The position numbers were made by a program, and so were the translations under genes. Of a stretch of DNA of 64,000 bases, positions 7,483 through 17,856 are shown piece by piece. The notes under the pieces are model-generated. The model saw nothing but the letters and a program-made list of their open reading frames with translations, was not told the origin of the DNA and made no database searches. Position 1 is the stretch's first letter. The number at the start of each line of letters is the position of its first letter. This DNA is from Aeromonas veronii. GTDB taxonomy: Bacteria; Pseudomonadota; Gammaproteobacteria; Enterobacterales; Aeromonadaceae. The stretch is from the NCBI GenBank assembly GCA_041319085.1, contig CP101033.1, forward strand, positions 3,064,501 to 3,128,500. The letters are read 5' to 3'.

Positions 7483-8436
7483 TTACGTGTAGGTGAGCCG
7501 AGTGACTCCGCCAAGCAGCCATGAACAGGATGTATTCGGCTCCTGGTTCACCACTCGAAACCAAGCAAGGTAGTTTTCCAGGTAGTCTGTCCCTACTCCG
7601 TGAAATTTGGCCATCCATTCCCGCCAACGACTCACGTAGTTATTGAGGGTCTGGATGTGGAAAACATCATCTTCTACTCGATGATGAGCGCTGGCGATCA
7701 ACCGCTTATGGATCACGCCCGGCGCATTCTGTGCAATCGTGCTGTAACTTAGATTGCCATCCGTGCACAGGATTGTTCCCGCCGTGAGGAGTGGTTTTAG
7801 GGAAGGTTCGATTTGACTCAGGCTTTTATCTAACAACACAGCATCACTTTCTCGACCATATCGATCTAGTGCGATTAAGAGCGGGACCAAGGGTATATGC
7901 CCACGTTTTTTACCCTTCGCGCCCCGGCGTCTTGCTGGACGATCCAGATGACGTCGTCCCTTAAATGATTCGGCTACAAATACCTCATCGGCCTCGACGA
8001 TCCCGGCCAATTGCTTGGCTCGAGTGGTCAGTGCGTAGCGCAGAAAGCGATGGCGCCAACGAAATGCGGTCTTCAGGTTGATGGCGCACTCTCTGGCTGC
8101 GGCTCGCAGCGACAACCCACGACTGAGGCAGTCAGCATAGGCAGCCCACTTGTGCTTGTGATGAAGCCCCGCCAAAGCAGAACCATCCAATTGATTGAAT
8201 GTTTTGCCGCATGCCTTACAACGGAACCGCTGCTGACCACGAGCACGTCCCCAATGAATGACATGGGAGGAATTGCAACAGGGGCATGCTGCGACAGCCT
8301 CGCTCTGGTTTGCCAATGCCTGATGGAGTTGATCACGTTGCAGATGGTGACGAAGTTGTTCCTGGGCGCGTTCTAGCTGGATTGGGTCGAGCTGGGCAAA
8401 AGAACGCAGCATTGAGGAAAACGCTTGGCTGTCCAT
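7483..8436 (-). CDS. IS1595-family transposase (zinc ribbon plus ISXO2-like DDE domain)
   Basis: A 317-residue transposase. Residues ~50-80 form a zinc ribbon (CPCC ... CKAC). The ISXO2-like catalytic domain follows, with the Asp of VEADEVFV, the Asp of LCTDGNLSYS and a later region VEDDVFHIQTLNNYVSRWREWM that carries the third catalytic residue. The C-terminus YLENYLAWFRV is typical of the family. I start at the ATG at 8436 (MDSQAFSSM) because AAGGAGC lies six bases upstream; longer in-frame starts lack such a site. The frame is intact. Confidence 0.93.
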   Translation of the reverse strand: MDSQAFSSMLRSFAQLDPIQLERAQEQLRHHLQRDQLHQALANQSEAVAACPCCNSSHVIHWGRARGQQRFRCKACGKTFNQLDGSALAGLHHKHKWAAYADCLSRGLSLRAAARECAINLKTAFRWRHRFLRYALTTRAKQLAGIVEADEVFVAESFKGRRHLDRPARRRGAKGKKRGHIPLVPLLIALDRYGRESDAVLLDKSLSQIEPSLKPLLTAGTILCTDGNLSYSTIAQNAPGVIHKRLIASAHHRVEDDVFHIQTLNNYVSRWREWMAKFHGVGTDYLENYLAWFRVVNQEPNTSCSWLLGGVTRLTYT

Positions 8437-8496
8437 GGCAAGCTCCTTACTCAAATAACCTGAAATAAGTATAACGCTTGCCACCAATACGGCTCT

Positions 8497-8507
8497 GGAA
8501 CAGCGCC
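8497..8507 (-). repeat. IS1595 element terminal inverted repeat, right
   Basis: GGAACAGCGCC, the partner of 7470-7480. Confidence 0.9.
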
Positions 8508-8515
8508 AATAAAAA
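8508..8515. repeat. 8-bp target duplication, right copy
   Basis: AATAAAAA is identical to 7462-7469. On the minus strand it reads TTTTTATT and forms the T-tract of the accA terminator. Confidence 0.9.
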
Positions 8516-8536
8516 GCCCCCGTCGATAACGGGGGC
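8508..8536 (-). terminator. Rho-independent terminator of accA, abutted by the IS
   Basis: On the minus strand a 7-bp stem GCCCCCG / CGGGGGC is followed by TTTTTATT, 28 bases after the accA stop. The IS1595 element begins at the end of this T-tract. Because the target was duplicated, the accA side keeps a full copy of it. Confidence 0.85.
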
Positions 8537-8563
8537 CAGGATGCTCGGGATTAACGGCTGCGC

Positions 8564-9514
8564 TTAGCAGTAGCCGTAGCCCAGCAGACGCTGGTAGCGC
8601 TGCTCCAGCAGTTGCTCGGTATCGAGCGGACGCAGGGCGTCCAGATCCTGCTTGATGCGGGCCTTGAGGTTTTTGGCCATCTTCTCCACATCGCGGTGGG
8701 CACCACCGAGGGGCTCGTCGATCACGTGGTCAATCAGCTTGAGCTCTTTCAGACGCTGGGCAGTGATCCCCATCGCTTCGGCAGCTACAGAGGCCTTGTC
8801 GGCGCTCTTCCACAGGATGGAGGCACACCCTTCCGGCGAGATGACGGAGTAGGTGGAGTACTGTAGCATGTTGACGCGATCCCCCACGCCAATAGCCAGC
8901 GCACCGCCGGAACCGCCCTCACCGATCACGGTGCAGACCACCGGCACGGTCAGACCGGCCATCACTTTCAGGTTGCGGGCAATCGCCTCGGACTGGCCAC
9001 GCTCTTCAGCACCGACACCGGGGTAAGCGCCCGGGGTGTCGATAAAGGTGATGATCGGCATCTTGAAGCGCTCGGCCATCTCCATCAGACGCAGGGCCTT
9101 GCGGTATCCTTCCGGACGCGGCATGCCGAAGTTGCGCTTGATTTTCTCTTTGGTCTCGCGACCCTTCTGGTGACCAATCACCATCACCGGCTCACCGTCG
9201 AGACGGGCGATACCGCCGACGATAGCCTTGTCATCGGCATAGGCGCGATCGCCAGCCAACTCGTCGAAATCGGTGAAGATATGCTCGATATAGTCAAAGG
9301 TGTAGGGGCGCTGGGGATGACGCGCCATCTGGGATACCTGCCAGGCACCCAGATCACCGAAGATCTTCTTGGTCAGCTCTTCGTTTTTCTTCTCCAGCCG
9401 GCGGATCTCGTCTTTCAGATCCACGGCGTGATTGCCTTCACTCACATGTTTGAGTTCATCAATCTGCGCCTGCAACTCGGCAATCGGCTGTTCAAAATCC
9501 AGAAAAAGACTCAT
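8564..9514 (-). CDS. accA: Acetyl-CoA carboxylase carboxyltransferase subunit alpha
   Basis: Catalyses carboxyl transfer from carboxybiotin to acetyl-CoA with AccD, the committed step of fatty-acid synthesis. The 316 residues are collinear with E. coli AccA (319). Visible are the N-terminal helical segment [18 protein letters not shown], the crotonase-fold oxyanion motifs [13 protein letters not shown] and [15 protein letters not shown], and [10 protein letters not shown]. The gene begins 15 bases after the dnaE stop, so it is the last cistron of the lpx-dnaE-accA operon. Termination relies on the hairpin next to the IS1595-family insertion. Confidence 0.98.
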   Translation of the reverse strand: MSLFLDFEQPIAELQAQIDELKHVSEGNHAVDLKDEIRRLEKKNEELTKKIFGDLGAWQVSQMARHPQRPYTFDYIEHIFTDFDELAGDRAYADDKAIVGGIARLDGEPVMVIGHQKGRETKEKIKRNFGMPRPEGYRKALRLMEMAERFKMPIITFIDTPGAYPGVGAEERGQSEAIARNLKVMAGLTVPVVCTVIGEGGSGGALAIGVGDRVNMLQYSTYSVISPEGCASILWKSADKASVAAEAMGITAQRLKELKLIDHVIDEPLGGAHRDVEKMAKNLKARIKQDLDALRPLDTEQLLEQRYQRLLGYGYC

Positions 9515-9529
9515 AGGGCCTTAGAACCT

Positions 9530-12500
9530 CTAATCAAAAACCAATTCAACCCGCTCTCGTCCAAGCAGGACTCGCAAGTCATCTATCAGTTGATCGGTGG
9601 GCGTCACCCGCCACTCGGTACCGAGCGTCAATCGCACCCGAGAGCCGGGGCGACAATAGTTTACCTGAACCGGACAGACTCCGGCACGGGCGGGCTCCAA
9701 AATCTCGCACAAACGCGGGAAAAAGCGATCATCAATCCGCTGTTCATCGAGGGAGATGCGGATTGCTCTGGCAAAACGCTCCCTCGCATCGTTGATATCC
9801 AGTAATTCTCGAGCCGACATTTTAAGGCCACCGGAGAAGTCATCAAAGCTGACCTGTCCAGAAACCACCAAAATGCGGTCTTTTTGCATCAATTCTTCAT
9901 ATTTTTCCAGCGCTTCACTAAACAGGGTCACATCGAGGCGACCGGAACGGTCGTCCAGGGTGAAGATCCCCATCTTGTTGCCACGCTTGGTCACCATGCT
10001 GCGGGCCGCAATCACCAGCCCCGCCGCAGTGGTCACGGTATCGCGGGAGGTGGGATGCAGATCGCACAGGCGACCCGAGGTATAACGACGCAATTCGCTG
10101 CTGTACTGGTTGATGGGGTGGCCGGTGAGATAGAGCCCGAGGGTCTCGCGCTCCCCTTCCAGCCACACCTTGTCAGGCCAGTGCGGCACGTTGGCAAACG
10201 CCTTCTTGACGTCGTCAATCTCTTCGGTGAGCACGCCGAACATGTCGACCTGCCCCACCGCCTGCGCCTTGGCGTGCTGCTCGGCGGCACGCATCGCCTC
10301 CTCCAGGGTCGCCATCAGGGCGGCGCGGTGAGGGCCGAGCCGATCCATGGCGCCGGAGAGGATCAGCTTCTCCATCACCCGCTTGTTGAGCTTCTTGATG
10401 TCGACCCGGTTGCAGAAGTCGAACAGATCGCGGAACGGGCCGTCTTGATCCCGGGCGCTCAAGATCGCATCGATGGGGCCTTCACCGACCCCTTTCACTG
10501 CCCCGATCCCGTAGACAATATGACCATCTTCGTTGACCGAGAAGCGATAGCGGCCGGTGTTCACATCCGGCGGGATCACGGTGAGCCCCATCCGCTGGCA
10601 CTCGTCCACCAGAGTCACGATCTTGTCGGTGTTGTCCATATCGGCGGTCATGACCGCCGCCATGAACTCGGCCGGGAAGTGGGTCTTGAGCCAGAGGGTC
10701 TGGTAGGAGACCAGCGCATAGGCGGCGGAGTGGGATTTGTTAAAGCCGTAGCCCGCAAACTTCTCCACCAGATCGAAGATCTTCATCGCCAGTTCGCCGT
10801 CGACGCCATTTTTGACGGCGCCCTCCTCGAAACCGGCTCGCTGCTTGGCCATCTCCTCGGGCTTTTTCTTACCCATAGCCCGGCGCAGCATATCCGCGCC
10901 ACCCAGCGTATAACCCGCCAGGGTCTGGGCTATCTGCATCACCTGCTCCTGATAGAGGATGATGCCGTAGGTCGGTTCCAGAATCGGTTTCAGGCTCTCG
11001 TGCTGCCACTTCTCGTCCGGATAGGAGATCGCTTCATTACCGTGCTTGCGGTTGATGAAGTTATCCACCATGCCTGACTGGAGCGGGCCCGGTCGGAACA
11101 GGGCCACCAGTGCGATCATGTCTTCGAAGCAGTCGGGGCGCAGCCGCTTGATGAGATCCTTCATGCCGCGGGATTCCAGCTGGAATACCGCGGTGGTCTC
11201 GTAGCGCTGCAGCAGGTCAAACGACTTCTTGTCATCGATGGGGATGGCGGCGATATCCACCGGCGGCTTGCCCTCTTTGGCAAGACGCGGGTTTATCATG
11301 CCGAGCGCCCAGTCGATGATGGTGAGCGTTCGCAAACCCAGGAAGTCGAACTTCACCAGACCGGCGTACTCCACGTCGTTCTTGTCGAACTGGGTGACCG
11401 GGTGATGGCCCTCGTCATCGCAATAGAGCGGCGCAAAGTCGGTGATCTTGGTGGGTGCGATCACCACGCCACCGGCGTGTTTACCGGCGTTGCGCACTAC
11501 CCCTTCCAAGCGGCGAGCCATGTCGATGAGGTCTTTGACCTCCTCATCCTGCTCGTAGAGCTCGGGCAGCTTGGGCTCGGCCTCGAATGCCTTGGCAAGC
11601 GTCATGCCCGGATCCGGCGGGATCAGCTTGGAGATACGATCCACAAAGCCGTAAGCGTGGCCCAGTACCCGGCCCACATCCCGCACCACCGCCTTGGCCG
11701 CCATGCTGCCGAAGGTGATGATCTGGGAGACCGCATCCCGGCCATACATGTCGGAGACGTGCTCGATCACCTCGTCGCGTCGGTCCATGCAGAAGTCGAC
11801 GTCGAAGTCAGGCATGGATACCCGCTCGGGGTTGAGGAAACGTTCGAACAGCAGGTCAAACTCCAGCGGGTCGAGGTCGGTGATCTTGAGGGCATAAGCC
11901 ACCAGAGAGCCCGCCCCCGAGCCCCGGCCCGGACCAACGGGGATGCCGTTGTCCTTGGACCACTGGATAAACTCCATCACGATGAGGAAGTAACCCGGGA
12001 AGCCCATCTGGTTGATCACTTTCAGCTCGATGTCGAGACGCTCGTCATATTCGGGACGACGCTCGGCCCGCACCGCCGGATCCGGGAACAGAAACTCGAG
12101 ACGCTCCTCAAGACCCTCTTTCGACTTGGCCACCAGAAAATCTTCGGTAGTCATGTCGCCGGTCGGGAAGTTCGGCAGGAAGTATTCGCCTAGACGCACC
12201 GTCACGTTGCAGCGCTTGGCGATCTCCACCGTGTTCTCCAGCGCTTCGGGGATATCGGCAAACAGCTCGGCCATCTCCTCCTGACTGCGCAGGTACTGCT
12301 GGGGGCTGTAGCGACGGGGGCGGCGTTTGTCCATCAAGGTATAGCCATCGTGGATAGCAACCCGGATCTCGTGGGCGTCGAAGTCATCGGCGTTGAGGAA
12401 CACCACCTCGTTGGTGGCGACCACCGGCAGCTCGAACTCGGTGGCGATGGCCACCGCCATGTGCAGGTAGACCTCTTCGTCGGGTCGACCGGTACGCAGC

Positions 12501-13009
12501 AGTTCGAGGTAGTAGGCATCGGGGAAGTGGGTCTGATAGAAGGCGACGCACTGCTCGGTCATCTGCCGGTTGCCCTTGAGCAGGAACTTGCCCACATCCC
12601 CCTCGCGGCCACCGGAGAGGACGATCACCCCCTTGGCATGCTCGGCGAGCCAGCTCTTGTCGATAACCGGCCGCCCTTGCACGTGGCCGCGCTGGTAACC
12701 GCGGGAAATAAGCAGGGTGATGTTCTGGTAGCCGTCGTTATCCATGGCTAGCAGGGTGAGACGGAACTGCTCGTCGCCGAGCTCATCGCTCTGCACCCAG
12801 AAGTCGGCACCGACGATGGGTTTGATCCCCTTGCCGTGGGCTGCGCCATAGAAGCGCACCAGACCGCACATGTTCATCTGATCGGTCAGCGCCAGCGCCG
12901 GCATGTTGTTGGCCGCCGCCGCCCCGACGATGGGATTGATCTTCTGCAGGCCATCGACCATGGAGAAGTCGGAGTGGACTCGCAGGTGGATAAAACGGGG
13001 GTCAGCCAT
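9530..13009 (-). CDS. dnaE: DNA polymerase III subunit alpha
   Basis: Replicative polymerase catalytic subunit, 1,159 residues (E. coli 1,160). Order of domains: N-terminal PHP domain ([13 protein letters not shown], residues ~5-270), palm/fingers with the catalytic aspartates of [15 protein letters not shown] near residue 400 and the third acidic residue in the 550s, a duplex-binding helix-hairpin-helix region near 840-900, and a C-terminal OB fold and tau-binding domain. I use the ATG at 13009 (MADPRFIHL) because AGGAG precedes it by six bases; another ATG sits two codons upstream. It is flanked by rnhB 38 bp upstream and accA 15 bp downstream in the conserved order. Confidence 0.98.
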   Translation of the reverse strand: MADPRFIHLRVHSDFSMVDGLQKINPIVGAAAANNMPALALTDQMNMCGLVRFYGAAHGKGIKPIVGADFWVQSDELGDEQFRLTLLAMDNDGYQNITLLISRGYQRGHVQGRPVIDKSWLAEHAKGVIVLSGGREGDVGKFLLKGNRQMTEQCVAFYQTHFPDAYYLELLRTGRPDEEVYLHMAVAIATEFELPVVATNEVVFLNADDFDAHEIRVAIHDGYTLMDKRRPRRYSPQQYLRSQEEMAELFADIPEALENTVEIAKRCNVTVRLGEYFLPNFPTGDMTTEDFLVAKSKEGLEERLEFLFPDPAVRAERRPEYDERLDIELKVINQMGFPGYFLIVMEFIQWSKDNGIPVGPGRGSGAGSLVAYALKITDLDPLEFDLLFERFLNPERVSMPDFDVDFCMDRRDEVIEHVSDMYGRDAVSQIITFGSMAAKAVVRDVGRVLGHAYGFVDRISKLIPPDPGMTLAKAFEAEPKLPELYEQDEEVKDLIDMARRLEGVVRNAGKHAGGVVIAPTKITDFAPLYCDDEGHHPVTQFDKNDVEYAGLVKFDFLGLRTLTIIDWALGMINPRLAKEGKPPVDIAAIPIDDKKSFDLLQRYETTAVFQLESRGMKDLIKRLRPDCFEDMIALVALFRPGPLQSGMVDNFINRKHGNEAISYPDEKWQHESLKPILEPTYGIILYQEQVMQIAQTLAGYTLGGADMLRRAMGKKKPEEMAKQRAGFEEGAVKNGVDGELAMKIFDLVEKFAGYGFNKSHSAAYALVSYQTLWLKTHFPAEFMAAVMTADMDNTDKIVTLVDECQRMGLTVIPPDVNTGRYRFSVNEDGHIVYGIGAVKGVGEGPIDAILSARDQDGPFRDLFDFCNRVDIKKLNKRVMEKLILSGAMDRLGPHRAALMATLEEAMRAAEQHAKAQAVGQVDMFGVLTEEIDDVKKAFANVPHWPDKVWLEGERETLGLYLTGHPINQYSSELRRYTSGRLCDLHPTSRDTVTTAAGLVIAARSMVTKRGNKMGIFTLDDRSGRLDVTLFSEALEKYEELMQKDRILVVSGQVSFDDFSGGLKMSARELLDINDARERFARAIRISLDEQRIDDRFFPRLCEILEPARAGVCPVQVNYCRPGSRVRLTLGTEWRVTPTDQLIDDLRVLLGRERVELVFD

Positions 13010-13047
13010 CGTCATCTCCTCTCGCTGCTCAAACTAAATGGCATGGT

Positions 13048-13638
13048 CTACTCGATCCCCAGTGCGCGGCGCACCGGCTTGAAGCTCTTGCGATATTCGG
13101 GCAACGGGCCACGCTCGGCCAGAATGGCGAGGTGCTCAGCGGTCGGATAACCCTTGTGGCGGGCAAAACCATATTCGGGATGACGGCTGTCCAGCTCGGT
13201 CATCTCCGCATCGCGGGTCACCTTGGCGAGGATCGAGGCGGCGCTGATGGCGGCCACCAGGCTATCGCCCTTGACCACGGCGCGCGCTTCCATCGGCAGC
13301 GCCGGACAGCGGTTGCCATCGATAAAGACCAGCTCGGGGGTGACCTTCAATCCCGCCACGGCGCGCTGCATCGCCAGCATGGTGGCATGCAGGATGTTGA
13401 GCTCGTCGATCTCCTCCGGAGTGGCGCGACCGATGGCCCAGGCGAGCGCCTTCTCTTTGATCTCGTCAAACAGAGCGAGGCGCTTCTTCTCGGAGAGCTT
13501 CTTGGAGTCGTTGAGCCCCGCGATCGGATTGGCGGGATCGAGAATGACCGCAGCGGTGACCACGTCACCCACCAGGGGGCCACGACCCACTTCGTCCACA
13601 CCGGCAACCAGCTTGTCGTCAGGAATATCGATCATCAT
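13048..13638 (-). CDS. rnhB: Ribonuclease HII
   Basis: Endoribonuclease that cuts RNA in RNA-DNA hybrids and starts removal of misincorporated ribonucleotides. The 196-residue protein carries the family signature DEVGRG at residues 15-20. Further conserved segments are [10 protein letters not shown] and VFIDGNRCP, and [15 protein letters not shown] holds the remaining acidic ligand. I place the start at the ATG at 13638, seven bases after AAGG. Tandem ATG codons and an upstream TTG are alternatives. A terminator-like hairpin lies just upstream, between lpxB and rnhB. It sits in the lpxB-rnhB-dnaE order conserved in gammaproteobacteria. Confidence 0.97.
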   Translation of the reverse strand: MMIDIPDDKLVAGVDEVGRGPLVGDVVTAAVILDPANPIAGLNDSKKLSEKKRLALFDEIKEKALAWAIGRATPEEIDELNILHATMLAMQRAVAGLKVTPELVFIDGNRCPALPMEARAVVKGDSLVAAISAASILAKVTRDAEMTELDSRHPEYGFARHKGYPTAEHLAILAERGPLPEYRKSFKPVRRALGIE

Positions 13639-13653
13639 CTTGTAGCCTTGAAT

Positions 13654-13676
13654 CAAAACAGGCCCCGTGGGGCCTG
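13654..13676 (-). terminator. Terminator-like hairpin between lpxB and rnhB
   Basis: On the minus strand CAGGCCCC-AC-GGGGCCTG is followed by TTTTGA, 16 bases before the chosen rnhB start. Its position inside an otherwise continuous operon suggests partial termination rather than a stop. Confidence 0.6.
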
Positions 13677-13756
13677 ACAGGGGTCGACTGGCGCGGCATT
13701 ACCGCTCGAAAACGAATGAACGGGTAGCGCGGCGCAATCGACGGTCCGAAATAGCG

Positions 13757-14914
13757 TTATCTGCCGAGCAGATCCGCCACCGCATCGGCGGCCTGCGAGT
13801 CGGCATTGCAGCGGATCAGCTGGTGCAGCTCGGTGAAGGTGTTGACCAGCGCACTGTTGTCGTGCTCGAAGTACTTGCTCACCTCTTCCACCAGATTCTC
13901 CGGGGTGCACTCGTGCTGGATGAGTTCCGGCACCAGCATGCGACCGGCGAGCAGGTTGGGCAGAGAGACAAATTCGGTCTTTACCAGTCGCTGGGCCAGC
14001 CAATAGCTGAAGGGCTTGAGCTTGTAGCCCACCACCATCGGCTTTTTCACCAGCATGGCTTCGAGCGCCGCGGTGCCAGAGGCCAGCATCACCACGTCAG
14101 CGGCGATCATCGCCTCGCGGCCCTGCCCTTCCAGCAGCACCATGTCGAGACCCGGTGCTACCTCGGCCTTGATGGCCATAAACTGCTCGCGCCGTTTCTG
14201 GTTGACCAGCGGCACGATGAAGCCGAGATCCGGATAGCGCACCGTCAGGTGTTTGCACGCTTCGAGAAACAGGGGGGACATAAAGCCCACTTCTGCGGTG
14301 CGGCTGCCCGGTAGCACCGCCAGCCAGCGGCGATTGGCATCGATACCGAGATTGCGACGCACGGCAGCCTGATCCGGCACCAACGAAATATCGTCCGCCA
14401 TGGTGTGACCGACAAAACGGCAAGGGGCGTCGAAGCGGTCGTAGAAGGCTTTCTCGAACGGCAGGAAGGCGAGCACCATGTCGGTGGCAGCCTTGATCTT
14501 GTGAATGCGGTTCTGGCGCCAGGCCCACACAGAGGGGCTGACATAGTGAACCGTCTTGATACCGGCGCGGCGCAGTTTCAGCTCCACTCCGATATTGAAG
14601 TCCGGTGCATCTACGCCGATGAAGATATCGGGCGGATTGGCAATAAAGTGGCGCAACAGTTCGCGACGGACTTTGAGGATGCGCGGCAGACGGCCCAGCA
14701 CCTCGGTGATCCCCATGACGGAGAGCTCTTCCATCTCGAACAGCGCCTTGACGCCGAGGGCCTGCATCCGCGGCCCGGCGATCCCTTCGAACTGCGCATC
14801 CGGGTAGCGGGCCTGCAACTCGCGCACCAGACCGGCAGCCAGAATGTCGCCGGAGACCTCTCCGGCGACGATACCGATACGAACCGGATCAGGCACGGAT
14901 GATCCCGCGCTCAT
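13757..14914 (-). CDS. lpxB: Lipid-A-disaccharide synthase
   Basis: Peripheral inner-membrane GT19 glycosyltransferase that joins UDP-2,3-diacylglucosamine and lipid X to form the lipid A disaccharide. The 385-residue protein shows [16 protein letters not shown] near the N-terminus, [23 protein letters not shown] and [11 protein letters not shown], and [12 protein letters not shown] of the nucleotide-sugar site. I start at the ATG at 14914 (MSAGSSVPD), which overlaps the lpxA stop by 26 bases. No good ribosome site distinguishes it from an ATG seven codons upstream, so the first residues are uncertain. Translation is likely coupled to lpxA. Confidence 0.96.
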   Translation of the reverse strand: MSAGSSVPDPVRIGIVAGEVSGDILAAGLVRELQARYPDAQFEGIAGPRMQALGVKALFEMEELSVMGITEVLGRLPRILKVRRELLRHFIANPPDIFIGVDAPDFNIGVELKLRRAGIKTVHYVSPSVWAWRQNRIHKIKAATDMVLAFLPFEKAFYDRFDAPCRFVGHTMADDISLVPDQAAVRRNLGIDANRRWLAVLPGSRTAEVGFMSPLFLEACKHLTVRYPDLGFIVPLVNQKRREQFMAIKAEVAPGLDMVLLEGQGREAMIAADVVMLASGTAALEAMLVKKPMVVGYKLKPFSYWLAQRLVKTEFVSLPNLLAGRMLVPELIQHECTPENLVEEVSKYFEHDNSALVNTFTELHQLIRCNADSQAADAVADLLGR

Positions 14915-15680
14915 TGTCTTTGAGGAAGTCCACATAGAGCTGGACGGCCGGTTCGGCTTGCGCCATCTCGATCAGCACCGGCAGCACCTCTTCGATGGTC
15001 TTGCCAGAGCGGAAGATCTCTTTGTAGGCACGCTTGACGGCGGAGATAGCCTCCGCGCTGAAACCGCGGCGACGCAGACCTTCGGAGTTGACCCCGAACG
15101 GCTTGGCGTAGTTACCAGCAGCCATCACGTAAGGCGGCACGTCCTTGTTCAGGGCAGCGCAGCCACCGACGAATGCATGGGAGCCGACGCGGCCAAACTG
15201 GTGAATGGCGGAGAGACCACCGAAGATCACGAAGTCACCGATCACCACGTGGCCCGCCAGGGTCGCGTTGTTGGCGAAGATGCAGTTGTCACCGATGATG
15301 CAGTCGTGGGCAACGTGGACGTTGACCATGAACAGGTTACCACTGCCCACCTTGGTCAGGGATTGATCCTGAATGGTGCCACGGTGGAAGGTGCAGTTCT
15401 CGCGAATGACGTTGTTGTCGCCAATCTCGAGGAAGGTGCGCTCACCGGCATACTTCTTGTCCTGGCAATCCTCACCGATGGAAGTGTGCTGGAAGATCTT
15501 GTTGCCACGACCAATCTTGGTCGGGCCCTTGATCACCACATGGGAACCTACCCAGGTGTTGTCACCGATTTCCACCTCGGCGCCGATGACAGAAAAGGGG
15601 CCGATTTCAACCCCTTTACCGATCACGGCAGACTCATGGACGATGGCAGTATCGTGAATGATGGCAGTCTGGTCGATCAC
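14889..15680 (-). CDS. lpxA: UDP-N-acetylglucosamine acyltransferase
   Basis: First enzyme of lipid A synthesis, a cytoplasmic trimer that moves a 3-hydroxyacyl chain from ACP to UDP-GlcNAc. The protein is built of left-handed beta-helix hexapeptide repeats, with the catalytic histidine in [10 protein letters not shown] and the C-terminal helical domain [20 protein letters not shown] choose the GTG at 15680 (start [11 protein letters not shown]), which gives 263 residues like the E. coli protein (262) and has GAGGT seven bases before it. That ribosome site overlaps the end of fabZ, whose stop is 5 bp away. A longer in-frame ATG start inside fabZ is less likely. Confidence 0.96.
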   Translation of the reverse strand: MIDQTAIIHDTAIVHESAVIGKGVEIGPFSVIGAEVEIGDNTWVGSHVVIKGPTKIGRGNKIFQHTSIGEDCQDKKYAGERTFLEIGDNNVIRENCTFHRGTIQDQSLTKVGSGNLFMVNVHVAHDCIIGDNCIFANNATLAGHVVIGDFVIFGGLSAIHQFGRVGSHAFVGGCAALNKDVPPYVMAAGNYAKPFGVNSEGLRRRGFSAEAISAVKRAYKEIFRSGKTIEEVLPVLIEMAQAEPAVQLYVDFLKDNERGIIRA

Positions 15681-15685
15681 GTGTG

Positions 15686-16147
15686 TTAAACCTCGCGTTT
15701 GGCGCACATCAGCTCGGCGGTACAGACCACTTCACCGTCGACGGTAGCGATACCGGTGAACTTGGCAATACCGCGACGCTCTTTCAGGAACTCCACGTCG
15801 AGCACCAGCTGATCACCGGGGCCGACCGGGCGCTTGAAGCGAGCGTTGTCGATTGAGGCAAAATAATAGAGTTCGTTGGGAGACGGCTTGCCCACCATGG
15901 TAAAGGCCAGGATACCGGTGGCCTGTGCCATCGCTTCCAGGATCAGTACGCCCGGGAACACCGGCTTGGCCGGGAAGTGCCCCTGGAAGATCGGCTCGTT
16001 GAACGAGACATTCTTGATGGCACGCAGAGTTTTGCGCTCATCGCTGATCTCGTAGTCGTCCACCCGATCCACCATCAGAAACGGATAACGGTGGGGCAGC
16101 AGATCCATGATTTCCTGGATACCCAGGCTCTTCTTTTCAGTAGTCAA
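15686..16147 (-). CDS. fabZ: 3-hydroxyacyl-ACP dehydratase
   Basis: Hot-dog-fold dehydratase of fatty-acid elongation, converting 3-hydroxyacyl-ACP to trans-2-enoyl-ACP. The catalytic pair is visible as H57 in [13 protein letters not shown] and E71 in LILEAMAQ. The length, 153 residues, is typical. Lying between lpxD and lpxA, it competes with LpxA for 3-hydroxyacyl-ACP, which is the established reason for balancing these two activities. The ATG lies 24 bases after the lpxD stop. Confidence 0.98.
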   Translation of the reverse strand: MTTEKKSLGIQEIMDLLPHRYPFLMVDRVDDYEISDERKTLRAIKNVSFNEPIFQGHFPAKPVFPGVLILEAMAQATGILAFTMVGKPSPNELYYFASIDNARFKRPVGPGDQLVLDVEFLKERRGIAKFTGIATVDGEVVCTAELMCAKREV

Positions 16148-16171
16148 AACAGTACCCTATACCAATCGTGA

Positions 16172-17191
16172 TTATTCTTGATCCAGCGTCTTCTCAAGCT
16201 TGCTTAACCGCTTGTGCATCTCTTCGATACGCATCACCCGGGCGGCGGTCTTGCGCCACTCTTTATTGGTTTGCAGAGGGATGCCGGAAGAGTAGACACC
16301 GGGCTCGGTAATGGGTCGCATCACCATGGCCATACCGGTGACGGTGGCCTGGTCGCAGATCTCCATATGCCCGTTAAAGACAGAAGCGCCGCCAATGATA
16401 CAGTATTTGCCGACCTTGAGACTACCAGCCATCACGGTGGAGCCCGCCACGGCGGTGCCGTAACCGATCTCCACGTTGTGGGCGATCTGGCACTGGTTGT
16501 CGATGATGACGTTGTCAGCGATGCGGGTATCTTCCAGCGCACCGCGGTCAATGGTGGTACAGGCACCGATCTCGACCCGGTTGCCAATGGTTACGCCGCC
16601 GAGCTGGGGGATCTTGATCCACTCGCCACGTTCGTTGGCATAACCGAAACCATCGGCCCCGATCACTGTACCGGATTGAACCAGACAGTCGGTGCCCATG
16701 GTCACATTGTGATAGAGGGTGACGTTGGCCCACAGCCGGGAGCGAGCACCCAGCCGGGTGTTCTTGCCAACGAAACAACCCGGGCCAATGCGTACATCGT
16801 CACCCAGCACCACGCCGGATTCGATCACTGCATTGGCGCCGATGGCCACTCTCTCGCCCAGTTGCACGTCAGCCTCAATAACGGCGCTCGGATGGATATC
16901 CGTGGCCGGCTGCGGCGTGGTGTCCAGCAGTTGGGCTACCCGGGCAAAGCCCACGTAGGGGTCTTTGAGCACTAGGGCATTGGTGGGACAAAATGGCAGA
17001 TCCGCTTCTGTAATGAGCACGGCGGTCGCCTTGCTCTGCTCCAGATAGTGCCGGTACTTTTTGTTGGACAGGAAGGTGATATCCCCCTCCCCGGCCTTTT
17101 CCAGTGTCGCTACCTTGCGGATTTCCAGGGTTCCGTCGCCATGAACCTGGGCCCCCAGTTGCTGGGCCAGCTGTGCGAGAGTGAATGCCAT
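16172..17191 (-). CDS. lpxD: UDP-3-O-(3-hydroxyacyl)glucosamine N-acyltransferase
   Basis: Third committed lipid A enzyme, which N-acylates UDP-3-O-acylglucosamine. Of its 339 residues, the first ~100 form the uridine-binding domain ([22 protein letters not shown]). A long left-handed beta helix of hexapeptide repeats follows, with the catalytic histidine region [18 protein letters not shown]. The C-terminus is a helical coil ([19 protein letters not shown]). The gene starts at ATG 17191, four bases after the skp stop. Confidence 0.97.
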   Translation of the reverse strand: MAFTLAQLAQQLGAQVHGDGTLEIRKVATLEKAGEGDITFLSNKKYRHYLEQSKATAVLITEADLPFCPTNALVLKDPYVGFARVAQLLDTTPQPATDIHPSAVIEADVQLGERVAIGANAVIESGVVLGDDVRIGPGCFVGKNTRLGARSRLWANVTLYHNVTMGTDCLVQSGTVIGADGFGYANERGEWIKIPQLGGVTIGNRVEIGACTTIDRGALEDTRIADNVIIDNQCQIAHNVEIGYGTAVAGSTVMAGSLKVGKYCIIGGASVFNGHMEICDQATVTGMAMVMRPITEPGVYSSGIPLQTNKEWRKTAARVMRIEEMHKRLSKLEKTLDQE

Positions 17192-17194
17192 CAA

Positions 17195-17707
17195 TTAGTT
17201 GCTCTTGCTTACCTGAGAAATAACCTGGGCAGAGATGTCCAGCTTGCTGGCGGCATACGGGGCGGCGTTGCGCTCCAGCACCAGATCGTAACCATTGCTC
17301 TTGGCGATGGAGTCGATGGCAGCCTGCACCTTGGTCAGGATCTTGTTGCGCTCTTCGGACTGACGGCGACCGTTGTCCTGCTCAAAGGCTTGACGCTTCT
17401 GGTTGAACTCCATCTGCAGCTTGGCCAGCTTCTCCTGGTTCTGCTTCTTCTGCTCGGCGCTCATGAAAGCTTCATCCTTGCGGAACTTCTCGACCAGCTT
17501 CTGGCCTTCCTGTTCCAGCTTCTGCAGCTCACGCATGCGCGGCTCGAATTCGCCTTTCAGCTTGGCGGCAACGGCTTCACGCTGGGGCAGCTTTTGGAAG
17601 ACTTCGCCCATATTAACCACGGCGATCTTGGTCTCAGCGAAGGCAGAACCCATGCCGGCAGCCATCAGTGCAAAGCTCAAACCAGCTACTTTCAACGCTT
17701 TATTCAC
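17195..17707 (-). CDS. skp: Periplasmic chaperone Skp/OmpH
   Basis: Trimeric periplasmic chaperone that holds unfolded outer-membrane proteins on their way to BamA. I start at a GTG (17707) because AAGGAG lies five bases before it. The product then begins with a clean signal peptide (VNKALKVAGLSFALMAAGMG, cleavage after SAFA) and has 170 residues. The mature part is long basic/acidic coiled coil (EFEPRMRELQKLEQEGQKL, QKRQAFEQDNGRRQ) forming the tentacles, with beta strands at each end. It lies immediately downstream of bamA, its functional partner, separated by a hairpin. Confidence 0.95.
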   Translation of the reverse strand: MNKALKVAGLSFALMAAGMGSAFAETKIAVVNMGEVFQKLPQREAVAAKLKGEFEPRMRELQKLEQEGQKLVEKFRKDEAFMSAEQKKQNQEKLAKLQMEFNQKRQAFEQDNGRRQSEERNKILTKVQAAIDSIAKSNGYDLVLERNAAPYAASKLDISAQVISQVSKSN

Positions 17708-17823
17708 ACTTACTCCTTGTTCCCTCATGGTGAGGGCTACCTGATTTACCTGATTATGCAAGCGGCGTTAGGGCCATCTTGTTACCTGGTGAGGCACGCA
17801 TACCGCGCGTCCCATCATTAAAT

Positions 17824-17846
17824 ACCCCCACCACATGGGTGGGGGT
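17824..17846 (-). terminator. Hairpin between bamA and skp
   Basis: ACCCCCACC / GGTGGGGGT with a 5-nt loop, followed on the minus strand by TATTTAAT. The T-tail is interrupted, so partial termination (bamA expressed above skp) is the likely effect. Confidence 0.55.
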
Positions 17847-17856
17847 GAGACACGAA

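Larger units (their letters stand above)
7470..8507 (-). mobile_element. IS1595-family insertion sequence
   Basis: A complete 1,038-bp element. The ends are inverted repeats GGCGCTGTTCC (7470-7480) and GGAACAGCGCC (8497-8507), an 11-bp exact match. It is flanked by the 8-bp direct duplication AATAAAAA, the length expected for the IS1595 family. Its right end abuts the A/T tract of the accA terminator, so the duplicated target includes that terminator's T-run. Ends, gene and duplication are all intact, which suggests a recent insertion. Confidence 0.95.

Noticed and set aside
9884..11077. Long open frames on the strand opposite dnaE
   Set aside because: They are shadows produced by GC-rich codon usage. 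The composition (His/Gly/Arg-rich) has no domain resemblance, while the dnaE frame is complete.
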